From: Oasisia sp. SBJ-2009
Taxonomy: Eukaryota; Annelida; Polychaeta; Sabellida; Siboglinidae
Assembly: GCA_964017155.1 (NCBI GenBank)
Contig: OZ024863.1
Coordinates: 38,048,038-38,112,037 of the forward strand
Reading direction: 5' to 3'
DNA: 64,000 bases
Shown here: one piece after another, positions 49,601-59,681 of the stretch
Position numbering within the stretch: the stretch's first letter is position 1
Layout: the number at the start of each line of letters is the position of its first letter
Made by a program: the position numbers and the translations under genes
Notes under the pieces: model-generated
Seen by the model: the letters and a program-made list of their open reading frames with translations, nothing else
What the model was told of the DNA's origin: nothing
Databases searched by the model: none

Positions 49601-52600
49601 TGCAAGGTTACCTAAGAGATGTTTAGTGTTTGTCACTTTGTAAGAATAAAGTTGTAAACTGTGTTTTATCAAGTAACAAATAGGTGACTTTGGATAATGT
49701 TGTCTGGTTTGCATGGCGTGAAAAACTGTCAGTGGTGGATTAATTTACAAACCGTGGAGAAATTTTCTGGTGAGAACATTGGTAAAGACACCACTAAAAT
49801 GATGATTGGTTGCAGTGTCCTTAGCTATTACTTCCTTTAATTATGATGTTCACTGATGTTCAGATCGTTCACTAGTTTGTAATATGCAGAGGCAATTTCA
49901 TTAAAGGCTGCATAGTGCATACTTTTTGAAATCACAATTAGCATTTCATAATGTGTGCTAGATTTGTTCCATGTTTCATACGAATTGGTGAGGAATCTTT
50001 TAGGTAGGCCTTGTTTGTACATCGTTACACTCATCTAACAATTAACCAAGTTACAAATATGACCGCAGTTTTATGTCTCTGGTAAAATAAATCATTACAC
50101 TAAAGACTATACATTTATTATGATATTATGTCACATTTAAAAGACAAACTTTTGATTAATCAACTGCAATTATATCTCCACAGGTGTTTGTCAGTTAACT
50201 ACATCAAAGACAAGACATGATTAAGTCTCCAATGACCTTAGTTTCCACATCACTATTCACTAGAGAAAGGCAGAGATATAAAATTGATGAGATGGTTATC
50301 TTCATCTCCATCACATCAGCACACAATGCTGCGTGCCAGAAAGCTGCTAACAATGCAACAAACCCAGAGTTGGTTCTCAGATTAGGTTACCAAATATATC
50401 AGTTTGCAGACTTCCTTCATACATTTAATTGAATATGAGGATTATTTATTAACCACTGTGGTGTAGATACTAGATACACCGTACTTGGCATAATATGAAG
50501 ATTGTGTTAGGTTAGTTTACATTTGATCGCCAGGTGGCAGCACTGAACTAGTGCAGTCACCGTGTGGTTGATGTGCCTATTACAAAGCACAGTGTGTTGT
50601 TGCTGTCAGTTGTTAGTCTCTCACAGTAGTTATACATTTATGTCGGTCTCTGTTTATGTGTTAGTCATGAAATATTTTAATAACAGTTATAGCAATGATT
50701 TATTCCTAAAATACTGTTGAAATAGTCATGGAATAACCTTCCTCAATATAATATTATAGAACATAAAAACATCTCATATTCAACCACCTTTCTAAAATAA
50801 CTAGAACTTGAGCAATTTAAGTTCTATTGTTTTTACTATTACAGTAATTTTCAATGACACGTGACAGCTGTAATAATGATAACTGACCAATTTGCATTTC
50901 AACATTAAGTCCGGTTTCATTGGCGATGTCTGTAGTCCATAAACACAGATGTCATCCCGCTCAATTCAGTGTCTGCCAAATGCAATAAATCTGTGACAGA
51001 TGTACTAGGTTCTTGTCTTTTATGTGGCACACTACGGGTAACTTCAATCGGCACACTGGTAATAGTCTGAACGATAATATTATTTTTCTAAAGACTGCTT
51101 TGCTACGTGCGAGACATCGCAACATTAACTGTTGTCTACAGACACTATTTTTGTATTTAACTCATCATAAATGGTATAAATGATATATTAAGAGATATTA
51201 ATGTATAACAGTATTTTAGTCAAGTCAGCTATAGAGCATTTGAAGTATTTAATATGAGTGAGGAGAGAGAGAGAGCACAAGCTGCTGTCAGAAGTAGTAG
51301 TGAAACCAGGAGTAGTAATAGTGAAAAGGCAAGCACTCTGCTTTGACAGAGACAGGCAGTGTTAGGAAGTACATGTACACAGAGGGTATCACTTGTCAGT
51401 TGCATAACTGCAGCATGTTTTATATGGAAACAATTGATGTGTATAATGAAACTTACAAGTTTATTTGAAAATAGTTTGCTGGTAATGTCTTCTAATTCCC
51501 TGTGATCACTGAAGGAGTGGGGGGACATCACCATATTTCATATGTACTCTTGGTAATGCATATATACCTGATCTGCAAGTATCTACAACATTTGGTAATC
51601 CTTCCTACTCTCTAACACCATGTCTCCCATCTTGATATCAGTCTTCCTCATGTCAAGTTGCCATCCTCTTCCGTTTCCCTGCTGTACCAACCATGTCTCC
51701 TCTCACAGTTCGTCCGCATGTGCCCAGGTTATCCACCTGTGTCTGCTGCCAACCTCTGTTAGTTGTGTCACTTGGCTTCACCAGTTCATGGGAACCCAGC
51801 AAACAACGACCCGTGATTTCACATGTTCTGTAAGTGAATTCACGAGTTCAACTGGCTCAATTCATATGTTTCCATACGTGAATTCACAGGATTCTGTGAA
51901 CAAATGAAATCACAAGTTTTTCATGTGAAGACACATACCAGTGAAACCGTACCAGTTCTGACCCAGTATGACTCATGTCAAATTCGTTCAAAACTCGTGA
52001 CAACAGACAGAACACATGTATTCACATGAAAACACGTACTGGTGGAGCGGTACCAAGTATGAACCAGTATGACATGTGCCAACCGGTTCAGAAATGGTTC
52101 CTTGTTTGCTGGGAAATACCAGCAGCCTTGGACACAGCAAATTCTGACCAAATATCTCACACACCTGTGCCCGTTACTTGAGCCCGATGGGGTGGGAGGC
52201 TTGGCAGGTGGGAATTGGCCCACCTTCGTTGTCCCCCCCCCCCCCTTACCCCAGACATCAAATACCCCAGCTGTGGGTGCCTAGAATTTACTGGCCCCAC
52301 CTGCCCAGACACTTGCTGTTCCCCAGACTCAGCCACCCTCGGTGGGGCGCATAAAGCACCCTGATGTCTACATTGAGTGACACCGCTAATGCTGCCAAGA
52401 TGTTGCTGTCAGAGGCAATAGACTGCCTCTGATGGAAGAAACATGTATCTGTATTACGCACGCTTGGTCGTTCCTGCAAGTTCTTTGTTCATCTTGTGTC
52501 GGTGTCTCTGATGTTTTGGCTGTTGGAGATGATCTGGGTTTTTTCATGTGTAGACAGACATATTGTGGCAGTGTTTGAAGCCAGATAGTCTTAGAGCATA

Positions 52601-55600
52601 GTTAAAATTACCTTACACGTCTGGTTTGTTGCATCAGTGAGTTTGGGTTTCACTGACTATAGGTGTAATAGCGGTGTTATTATTACAACATTTTAATCAA
52701 TAATATACTCTACTTATGTGATTTTATAATTATTTGTAATTATATATAATTATAACATTGCATATAGCAGATCATTCCATAGGAATGGGTTGTACATCTT
52801 CTGAAAACAACGCTCTCAAAAATCACCAATTCCAAAAAATTTAATGCAAATATTATATATATTATTATACTATGTATATTAACAGAATGATAAGCTAAAC
52901 CTGTGGTCTGCCTGTCACAGCCAATGTTTACATGTTGTGGAGAGTTTTGTCTTGTTTCTTATCTTAACCTCTCCTTCCTCTGCAGACATGTTTGCTCTCT
53001 GTATCTGCTCCTAGCTTCCTTGGTCCTGGTAATTTATCTCGTGTGACTGAAAACTGGGCCTCGTCTTGTCCTACTGCACTGTACATAGATCTCTCTCACT
53101 GCACCTGATGGCTGCTCATTGTAGACCACATCGCTGGCTGATTTATATGACTATTTGAGAACATCTGTAGGCCCTCCTTCCTTCATCATACAAACTTAGT
53201 TATGTTATTTATAGCAGGTACAGATATAGTAGTAACTGGTGTAGGTCTGTCCTTGAAACTGATAGTGACTGTTCTCTTCCTTGTCTATCCCAGCAACTAG
53301 ACTAGAGTAGGCTAGACTAGACTAGACTAGACTAGACTAGACTAGACTAGACTAGACTAGACTAGACTAGACTAGACTAGACTAGAAAACAACCCCACCA
53401 CTGTGAAGTGAAATTTGTCCACCAAAAATGATATGTTACTTTTTATCAATGCAGACAGGTGGACATTTATGCACACGAGACTGTTTCTCAATCATATTCA
53501 ACTCATAAGAAAATCCGTTGTTACACTTAATTCATTGTTGCAATGAAAACTGCCACTGCCATGTCTTTGAGGGTACTATTTCCATGACACACCAACGAAA
53601 GTGATCCAGGTGGCGCATCCTAGTGTTAATACATTTGTCAATATAATATCTAACAAATTGCAGTCAAGGAGCAAAATCAGTTTAGAGAGCAATTTAAGGA
53701 GCAAAAAATATGGTGCTATTCTAAGAAGTAAAATCATATTTAAGGACCAAAACTGGGCTTATGGACTCATAAGAACATTAGTGAAACAGTGCCAATGTGC
53801 TGATGCATAGCTAATGCGCATGTATGCTGAACTAGGAAGCAAAGCAAACACCTTGTTGTCTGCACCGCCCGGTACTGGTGTCTCCTGGCTATTAGTGCGG
53901 CCTGTATCAATCAGCCCTCTGGTTGTTGTCACTGACCACTGTCTGCGACCTGGGGGGACCCGAGTGACCAGTGAACTGACTGGTAAACTGGCCAGAACTT
54001 GAGGTGAACTATGCACCATGCATGCTTTACTAAGTCTGTCTGTGTACAGCTGCTGTCACTGTGTCTGTCGGCACTGTCACGTTCTGTCATCATTGTCCCT
54101 TAGCTTCTGTCATCACCTGTGTCAGTTGTCAACATTTGTGTTTTCGTACCCAAGGTCCCTCGTGTGTTTTCTTCCTGGTGTTTGTGTGTGTTGTTGTGTT
54201 TGTGTGTTTGTGCAGACACTGCATGTTACTGATATGTAACTAAAGGGAAGTCTAAGCTGGACGAAGGTAGGAGGGAGTTTTGTCCGAGGGGGTTTTGTCC
54301 GAGGGGGTTTTGCCCGAGGGGGTTTTGTCCGGAGGGGGTTTTGTCCGCGCACCAAGCTGGACATGGGAGCCAGGAAAGGAGGGGGATGGGGAAAAGGGTT
54401 GCACGGGAGCAAGGCAACAGAGTAGGAATTGGTTATAATTTACGGAAGCCTATAATAAATAAATTATTGGTGTAACGTGGGAGTTGGATGACTACCGTGG
54501 TGCAAGGGAACCAGGGATCTCAGGTGGGGATGGGCTGCTGCATTGTAAGGAGGGAGTGGGAATGGGTTGCATTGGGGTAAGGAAGGAAATGGAAATGTGC
54601 TGTAAAGGAGCAAGGAAGGGGGTGGGAATGTGCTGCAAAAGAAGGAGTGGGAATGTGCTGTAAGGGAGCAAGGAAGGGAGTGGGAATGTGCTGCAAGGGA
54701 GCAAGGAAGGGAGTGGGAATGTGCTGCAAAAGAAGGAGTGGGAATGTGCTGTAAGGGAGCAAGGAAGGGAGTGGGAATGTGCTGCAAAAGAAGGAGTGGG
54801 AATGTGCTGTAAGGGAGCAAGGAAGGGGGTGGGAATGTGCTGCAAAAGAAGGAGTGGGAATGTGCTGCAAGGGAGCAAGGAAGGGAGTGGGAATGTGCTA
54901 CAAGGGAGCAAAGAAGTGAGTGGGAATGTGCTGCAAGGGAGCAAGGAAGGCAGTTTGAATGTGCTGCAAGGGAGGGAGTGGGAATGTGTTGTAAGGAAGG
55001 GAGTGGGAATGTGCTGCTAGGGAACAAGGAAGTGGGAATGGGTTTCAAGGGAACGAGGAAGGGAGGCATGGGAAAATGCAAGACTGGAATAAAGCCGTCA
55101 TCGCTGGCAGCTGGAGCCTGTCTCGAGGACTCAGGGAGGGTCAGTGATGACAGCCTGGTCATGTTGCAGGCGGTCATTAATCTTCCTCTGACCTCACACT
55201 GGACACACCATGTGGCTGTGGTGGTCACTCACCTGGTCATAACTTGACCACTTCTCTTTAAGTCTGGTCACTTCCTGTTGACTGAGTCTGGGGAAAATAT
55301 CCTTATCCCTGCTGCTCTCAAATGGAGAGGGGGCTTAATGGGTTGAAACGGAAGGGTAGATAGGGTTACCCTCTTCTCTCTCATCCTAATGAAATTACCT
55401 CCTGTGTCGGTGAGAAAACATACAGTCAGCCACAGTGTGTAGTGGCCTCAGTTGTGCCACTGTACCATGGAATGGTTACATCCAGTGTTTTGTAACAATC
55501 AAAATGACATGCATCACCTAACTCAAATATTGTCTCACCAACAGTGTTTACAAGTGACAGTTGTGCACGACAAACACTACATGTGTGTCATTACATTCAG

Positions 55601-57231
55601 TAAGCCATGTTTTCCTGCATGTAATTTTCACTTAGCCACATGCTTTTGTTATAAATTTCAACCAAATGTATGATGGAATCACTTAGGCAATGCATCTTTG
55701 ATGGTTTCATGTGCCTTGTTGCTAGGCAGTGGGTGATACAAGTGAACCAGTTGTCCCACCGTTACAGTGACCCCGCAATTCTGTTCAGCTTAGCATCATC
55801 CCCAATATTAAGGTTTCACTGATTCAGCAAGGTTTCCCTTTGTCTCCGTTGTAGCTAAAGAACTGCTGCATTGTGCAGGCCACACATGCAGCATCACAGT
55901 ACTAATTAGAAATTATTCACTCTGTGATCATCTGTTTTCCTTGCTTAGTATTGTAGATATTTTTAATCCACCTCAAAGGTCCACTTTAGTGATGATAATT
56001 ATCAGGTAATGTTATTCCACGCTACAGCTGATTTATGTATAACATCTTCTTGTATAAATAAATTAAGCAAAATGTTGGTATTGCTAATAAGAATATTTGA
56101 TAGGGTGTGACGGATATTATATTCCTTAATCTTTGTGCGGTTGTGACATTTATTGATCCAGTTTTATGGACTGAAACATAGTTACAAAGCCATCAGAACA
56201 ACAATGCAGTATCCTGCCGAGGCTAGACCAAGGCTATTGTTGTGTCATCAGGGGTCATCATGGGTCATGTGTGGTCACTTGAGGTCAACCCAGGCTCAGA
56301 CACTTGATGAGTAGATTAAACACCTCACCAGTGGACATTACTTGTCCAGCTAAGCCCCTCCCCATTATCTGCTAAGCCCCTCCCCCATTATCTGCTAAGC
56401 CCCTCCCCTTCTCTCTTTGCAGAAATGATCCGCGATTGCAATATTTTTGTGTAGAAATATTTAATCCGCAGATAATGAGATACGGCTGCCTGGGTAATTG
56501 ATAACATACTATTATTTATAATTTATGATACTGATTTGCATCTGTGTTTGCGTGCCTTGATTGGCCGGATAGAAGCGTCTCATTTGTAACCGCATTGATG
56601 TTATCAAGTTGTTATCAAGTTCATTCGTTGTGTGAAACTATGAGGTCCTGTGATATACCGTGGATGTCTGGATTGATAACCTTTTTATCTAGAATCCCAG
56701 TGCTACCAGACAGGGAGACATAGTGATATCTGTCTGGATCAGTTGACCAGTGAATAAGAAGCATCTAATGTAAGCGTTGTTGTGAAGTACAATGGTTATA
56801 TCCGTTGTTTTGGCAGTAACAAGTTCATGTATGGACAGGATCAAATAGTTTGTTTCCAGTGCATCTCAGATTGATCAGTAGATGTCTAGAATATGGTAAA
56901 AAGCAGTATCATTAACTGAAAATGTTGGATATCATAACAGAATGTATAATGTAATACAGTATGTTATGCCCAATAATAAAATTAACATGATGTGTATATA
57001 CTAGTATTTGTTGCTCTCCCCTATATCCTGCCAGTCCAGGGGCAGGCCCCCTTAGCACCCCCTACGTTCTACTAGTCATGGGGCAGGCCCCCTCAGCACC
57101 CCCTACTTTCTACTAGTCATGGGGCAGGCCCCCTCAGCACCCCCTACTTTCTACTAGTCATGGGGCAGGCCCCCTCAGCACCCCCTACTTTCTACAAGTC
57201 CATGGGCAGGCCCTCAATACAAGTCTCAAAG

Positions 57232-57324
<93 letters not shown>

Positions 57325-59681
57325 TTTTCATACTTTGCATGTTGATTGCACCAGCACAGGTTTCTGGGGATTTAAGTATCAAATAAGTTATGTTATAATT
57401 GTTATTTTATATTATAATACCCACGACTGTATATCATACAGGCCCACAACGTTGTGGCACACATACAAAGAAAGAGACTGGTGTGTCTATTTGCTATCCT
57501 GTGTCAATGTTCAATCTGACACTTGCCGATCTACGTCAATTTATATTTTCTGTTTGCAGATAAAAAGTTCCATAAAGGTTTTGCGAGACGAACACCCAGG
57601 CAAAGTGGAGGGCCTTCTAAACGCTCTAAGGTGAGGTCACAGGTCACAGGTCACGGACTACAAGTTAACAGATTCACTGAAATGTGTTTTTCACACTCAG
57701 AAGATTTGATGAAATAGTTTTTTTTTGTAGCAAAATTTTAGCATAATTTTGGCTAGACTGGAAATGCCCCTCCCCAAACAAAAACAAGTGCACGTGCACG
57801 TGCACAGGCATGTGTGTGCACGTGCAAATGACAGGCAGAGGTGACAGGGAAATGTGGCCTGTCCCCTATTATGTCAGGTTCAATTGCAAGGTGCAGCTTC
57901 ACAAGGAATCAGGTGTCAGCTGTGGAACATAGGCAGTTCATCATCTGTATAGCACAGGGCACTCCTTCTCAAAGCTGCCTCTGTAGTGGCGTTGTGTGAC
58001 TACACTTATCAACTTATCTTTCTTCGCCTTATCACCAACGTTTTGCCCTTCACACAAGCGGCGTATCCCTGGGGCTGTTCCACATAAATTTAGCTGCCCT
58101 GATCAGTGGGGTGACACCTCAAGGACCCGTGTCATGTGACCTATACTTTGCCCCAGTACCATCCTGCCCCAGTGACCTGGGGGGTTACTACATTTCCGCT
58201 TCGTCTCGAAGACTGTCTCAAGTGTTGTGGGGCGTCTCCCATTAATAACACGGACTACCTTTTTAGGGCTTTACTAATGATGTACTTGTCCAGGACCCAG
58301 TGACATGAAATTGACAAGTTATGCAATCATTTAAATAGTTCTCATTTTGTTTTCTGTTCATCTGTTTTTTTTACAAATTATACCAAAAAAGTTTAACGAA
58401 AAACAACAAAGAGCCAGTAAGTGAGGTTAATTTGTTTCATTTGTTATTCATAATACAGTTTATTTTCAAAAGGATATTTTGTCAATCATGCTATTATTGG
58501 GTTATAAATAAATATCAACTTAAATGCCATGTTTTTTAATACGATTTACTATTTGTCAGTGTTACTATTCAAGATGTTTCCTTTAATGTTATGAACTGTA
58601 AATGTAAAATGTGTAGTACAACTACTGGTAAGACGTGTACTGGGAATAGTTCATAAATATCACCTCTGCAAAGTCCTACTGTTCATGAACTGGTTGGTTT
58701 ACATAAATTTTGGCTCGTTTTTATAGAACAACACAAATTTGTAAAAGGACTTTTGACATTGCAAAAGAAGTCATTAATATTATATTAAAGTGTAAACTCA
58801 TAATCACCTTTAACATAGTTGCATAATGTGAAGGAAATTAATCTCATATACTTTATAATACATAAATAAAAGTGTAATAAAATCTTTCATCTTTGCAAAT
58901 TAAAATAGACAATGCTAGAATGAATAAAATACATAGTGATGACATAGTCATAATATGGTTTCATAACAACATGATTTTTAATAAATTAGTGTTATTTTGA
59001 AATTTAAAAAAGTTCTTGCGGTTGGTGTGAACATGATAGTCAAGTGTAGTTGACCCCAGACCAGTGGGTGGGTGGGCAACATGTAGGTGACTGGTTGAAA
59101 GTGAGATACTATGAGAGGCGTGGTGGTCTGACTGGGCCTCATTACAAGGGCTATATATACTTATAATAGCCACTAGCAATGTTGGTTCAGTCACCTCAAG
59201 ATGCTACAGATAAGATACAAGTCTGGTGAGAGACAATAGTCAACATGCCATTGTCTACACACTGAGTCGTCAGCGATCACGTTAGATAAGTTCATGACCC
59301 TAAAAGTGCCAAGTCATTTGCTCGTGTTCATGTCTTGAAGTTATACTTTTGATGAAAGATTACAATTTATTCAAACAAATAGTCTCTATGAATTTATGTT
59401 ATGATGCACAAAATGTGTATCATTAGGAATTAAAGATATACGGTGTGCAGATTAAAATCTACCTAGGGGTACATGCAGGATGTATTTTGTGAATTTTCTG
59501 AAGTTCCATTTAGTAATATAGGCGTGTTATGTCAACTTATGTGCAGGGCCTACCCTAGTAATGTTTAGGCTATGACACCTGTATTACAAGGTTCATGTGG
59601 CAATGCGTCTGTTGCAGATACACAACGAAGCATCTAAACGACGAGACGACCCCTAAAACAGTGAAGAATCTGCTAGCATGA
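19728..59681 (+). CDS. CYRI: CYRI (FAM49) CYFIP-related Rac1 interactor, 10 coding exons, 325 aa
   Basis: Join: 19728-19800, 23311-23432, 41357-41462, 45154-45290, 45881-45955, 46480-46602, 46876-46955, 48625-48751, 57560-57630, 59618-59681. All introns are GT..AG and the 978 nt stay in frame. The protein is collinear end to end with animal CYRI-A/CYRI-B (323-324 aa). CYRI binds active Rac1 through a domain shared with CYFIP and restrains Scar/WAVE-driven branched actin at the membrane (known for the family). Visible here: MGN start for N-myristoylation of Gly2; Arg160 and Arg161 in [12 protein letters not shown], the positions needed for Rac1 binding in mouse and human; the conserved blocks [50 protein letters not shown] and [17 protein letters not shown]. 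Some stretches look more like CYRI-A (AVCPLV, YEFSI) and others like CYRI-B (RRTLSRMR), as expected for a single copy predating the vertebrate duplication. The start has a strong context (GTCACCATGG). Confidence 0.98.
19801..23310 (+). other. CYRI intron 1 (3.5 kb)
   Basis: AT-rich and unremarkable. The longest open frame (19658-20209, minus strand) runs antisense across the coding exon and looks random. No further exon is needed, because exons 1 and 2 join into a complete conserved N-terminus. Confidence 0.7.
23311..23432 (+). CDS. CYRI: CYRI coding exon 2 (residues 25-65)
   Basis: Encodes [10 protein letters not shown] through [10 protein letters not shown]; donor GAC/GTAAGT. The acceptor context (TGTGTGTTGTAG) is almost the same GT-rich string as that of exon 1. 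Confidence 0.97.
24372..26190 (+). repeat. 37-bp satellite, 49 units, with a 259-bp higher-order repeat
   Basis: The unit reads GGTCCATTGGCCTCTGTCTA followed by TGTTCATTCTCTTCCTT. Landmark variants (TGTTCATTCC) recur at 24651, 24910 and 25169, exactly 259 bp (7 x 37) apart, then at 25979 (22 units minus 4 bp). The missing 4 bp is a CTGT deletion near 25570. The consensus has no stop codon in any forward frame, so overlapping frames of 300-400 codons arise that are not genes. Confidence 0.97.
29941..30202 (-). mobile_element. hAT-like MITE, copy 2 (inverted)
   Basis: On the minus strand it runs from CAGGGTTTTATGCAGG to CATAAAGCTATG and aligns over its whole length with the copy at 41553-41846. 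It lacks a roughly 30-bp segment near the end. It has no coding capacity. Flanking AGTGGGG strings are similar on both sides but not an exact target duplication. Confidence 0.75.
32620..33215 (+). repeat. Triplicated 40-bp block with (TA)n tract
   Basis: CCCAGCTTGATGTGTACTTT and the following GCCAGCCCACTATA occur near 32626, 32917 and 33116. A second block (CTACAAAAGCTAGAAT) is duplicated at about 33020 and 33160. A TA repeat occupies 32957-33013. This looks like local duplication. Confidence 0.85.
36578..36620. other. 43-nt hairpin with 14-bp perfect arms
   Basis: TTAGTTAGACAATG pairs with CATTGTCTAACTAA. After one mismatch, TTAC pairs with GTAA, leaving a 5-nt loop. AT-rich; it could be a small foldback element. 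Confidence 0.55.
39228..39316 (+). repeat. 22-bp minisatellite, 4 units
   Basis: The unit is CAGTGTCAGACAGACAGGCA plus GA, inside a wider CAGA-rich tract that starts near 39206. Confidence 0.9.
39437..39772 (-). CDS. Unrecognised 111-codon open frame inside CYRI intron 2
   Basis: The frame runs from ATG at 39772 to TAG at 39439-39437, with an in-frame TGA three codons before the ATG. It has mixed third positions (many GCC, ATC, CAC, GTC) and a protein-like composition with many His, Tyr and Arg (for example [20 protein letters not shown]), and it is more GC-rich than the DNA around it. There is no repeat, no signal peptide and no family I recognise. A frame of this length is near the upper limit expected by chance in 64 kb, so it may be real, a relic, or random. 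Confidence 0.25.
   Translation of the reverse strand: MKVNNITKMTLFDKFRGQQWVYVHKYVQCLKRHGAVMTITHHARITYDATHLYFTRHPAFVAINKLNDTDYKYLYSSVFCLPEDKEQVYRSGRSVVIAHRDNQLKLTAVLF
41357..41462 (+). CDS. CYRI: CYRI coding exon 3 (residues 66-100 plus one base)
   Basis: Encodes [18 protein letters not shown] through YYEFSIAL; acceptor GTCTGCAG, donor CTAG/GTGAGT. It is separated from exon 2 by a 17.9 kb intron that holds the 37-bp satellite. Confidence 0.97.
41553..41846 (+). mobile_element. hAT-like MITE, copy 1, with 8-bp target duplication
   Basis: Terminal inverted repeats: CAGGGCTTTATGCAG at the left and CTGCATAAAGCTATG at the right (13 of 15 pairs match). The element is flanked by an exact direct repeat CATCTCAG (41545-41552 and 41847-41854). 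A CAGGG end with an 8-bp duplication fits a non-autonomous hAT element. It is 294 bp long, carries no gene, and sits about 90 bp after the exon 3 donor. Confidence 0.82.
41855..45153 (+). other. CYRI intron 3, remainder
   Basis: No exon or clear repeat beyond short simple sequence. It contains a CTCF-core-like match at 44694-44702 (TAGGTGGCAGCAC on the minus strand). Confidence 0.6.
45154..45290 (+). CDS. CYRI: CYRI coding exon 4 (residues 101-146)
   Basis: Encodes [16 protein letters not shown] through [15 protein letters not shown]; acceptor CTTACAG, donor AAG/GTTAGT. The first half is the least conserved stretch of the protein against vertebrates. Confidence 0.97.
45881..45955 (+). CDS. 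CYRI: CYRI coding exon 5 (residues 147-171, Rac1-binding arginines)
   Basis: Encodes [19 protein letters not shown] and on to MAGG; acceptor GTTTCAG, donor GGG/GTAGGT. Arg160 and Arg161 match the Rac1-contact residues of mammalian CYRI-B in both identity and number. Confidence 0.97.
46480..46602 (+). CDS. CYRI: CYRI coding exon 6 (residues 172-212)
   Basis: Encodes [20 protein letters not shown] through NTTKFVSQ; acceptor TTCTAG, donor CAG/GTGAGG. A TG/TGCG repeat starts about 40 bp into the following short (273-bp) intron. Confidence 0.97.
46641..46710 (+). repeat. (TG)n/(TGCG) microsatellite in CYRI intron 6
   Basis: A TG tract with TGCG and TGAG interruptions fills much of the first third of a 273-bp intron. 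Confidence 0.93.
46876..46955 (+). CDS. CYRI: CYRI coding exon 7 (residues 213-238 plus two bases)
   Basis: Encodes [20 protein letters not shown] through VMIEN; acceptor CCTTTCAG, donor CCC/GTGAGT. This is one of the most conserved blocks of the family. Confidence 0.97.
48625..48751 (+). CDS. CYRI: CYRI coding exon 8 (residues 239-281)
   Basis: Encodes [20 protein letters not shown] through [17 protein letters not shown]; acceptor CCTTGCAG, donor AAT/GTGAGT. It is followed by an 8.8 kb repeat-rich intron. Confidence 0.97.
48908..49545 (+). repeat. Pair of about 105-bp direct repeats around a 428-bp spacer
   Basis: Positions 48908-49010 and 49439-49545 share TTAATCCTGTCTGT, ACAGCAAACCGCCCTGACAC, GACACAGGGTTGTGGGTGAA and AAGACTTGCATTGTTT, with few differences. 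The spacer is unrelated and has no long open frame. It resembles an insertion between, or within, a duplicated block. There are no TG..CA ends or primer-binding site, so I do not call it an LTR element. Confidence 0.8.
49546..51794 (+). other. CYRI intron 8, early part
   Basis: AT-rich, no exon seen. It contains a CTCF-core-like match at 50532-50540 and a GA-rich stretch (51260-51280). Confidence 0.5.
51795..52113. mobile_element. Short terminal-inverted-repeat element (MITE-like), 319 bp
   Basis: It starts CCCAGCAAACAA and ends TTGTTTGCTGGG, a perfect 12-bp inverted repeat. The interior contains several smaller inverted or repeated strings (GTGAATTCAC, CATACGTGAATTC, TTCACATG). No open frame of note and no exact target duplication are seen. 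Confidence 0.6.
52225..52242 (+). repeat. Poly-C tract
   Basis: An uninterrupted C run; its length may be affected by sequencing error. Confidence 0.85.
53297..53386 (+). repeat. (CTAGA)n pentanucleotide microsatellite
   Basis: About 18 copies of the 5-bp unit, the last 14 or so without interruption. Confidence 0.97.
54271..54348 (+). repeat. 16-bp minisatellite, about 5 units
   Basis: The unit is GAGGGGGTTTTGTCCG with single-base changes. It contains G5 runs at regular spacing. Confidence 0.9.
54535..55070 (+). repeat. GA-rich minisatellite with alternating 33-bp and 25-bp units
   Basis: The long unit starts GGGAATGTGCTGCAAGGGAG and the short one is GGGAATGTGCTGCAAAAGAA plus GGAGT. They often alternate, giving a 58-bp higher-order unit. 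Open frames over both strands here (up to 254 codons on the minus strand, Pro/Ser/His-rich) are products of the repeat. Confidence 0.93.
55071..57034 (+). other. CYRI intron 8, late part
   Basis: No exon seen. A 27-bp motif (AAGCCCCTCC with CCATTATCTGCT) is repeated about three times at 56350-56410. Otherwise unique AT-rich sequence. Confidence 0.5.
57035..57213 (+). repeat. 41-bp GC-rich minisatellite, about 4 units
   Basis: The unit begins ATGGGGCAGGCCCCCTCAGC and ends ACCCCCTACTTTCTACTAGTC. Each unit holds the palindrome GGGGC-A-GGCCCC. It sits directly before the TA repeat and about 350 bp before exon 9. Confidence 0.95.
57233..57323 (+). repeat. (TA)n microsatellite
   Basis: About 90 bp of alternating TA with one phase break near 57288. 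Confidence 0.97.
57560..57630 (+). CDS. CYRI: CYRI coding exon 9 (residues 282-304 plus two bases)
   Basis: Encodes [20 protein letters not shown] through NAL; acceptor TGTTTGCAG, donor AAG/GTGAGG. Confidence 0.96.
57631..59617 (+). other. CYRI intron 9 (2.0 kb)
   Basis: No additional exon. It includes a CACGTG-rich stretch (GTGCACGTGCACGTGCAC near 57789). Confidence 0.65.
59618..59681 (+). CDS. CYRI: CYRI coding exon 10 (residues 305-325 and stop)
   Basis: Encodes [20 protein letters not shown] and a final Ala, then TGA at 59679-59681; acceptor CTGTTGCAG. The end point matches the family's usual C-terminus. Confidence 0.97.

Noticed and set aside
54464..55228. Minus-strand 254-codon Pro/Ser/His-rich frame
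   Set aside because: Entirely produced by the GA-rich minisatellite; overlapping open frames occur on both strands.
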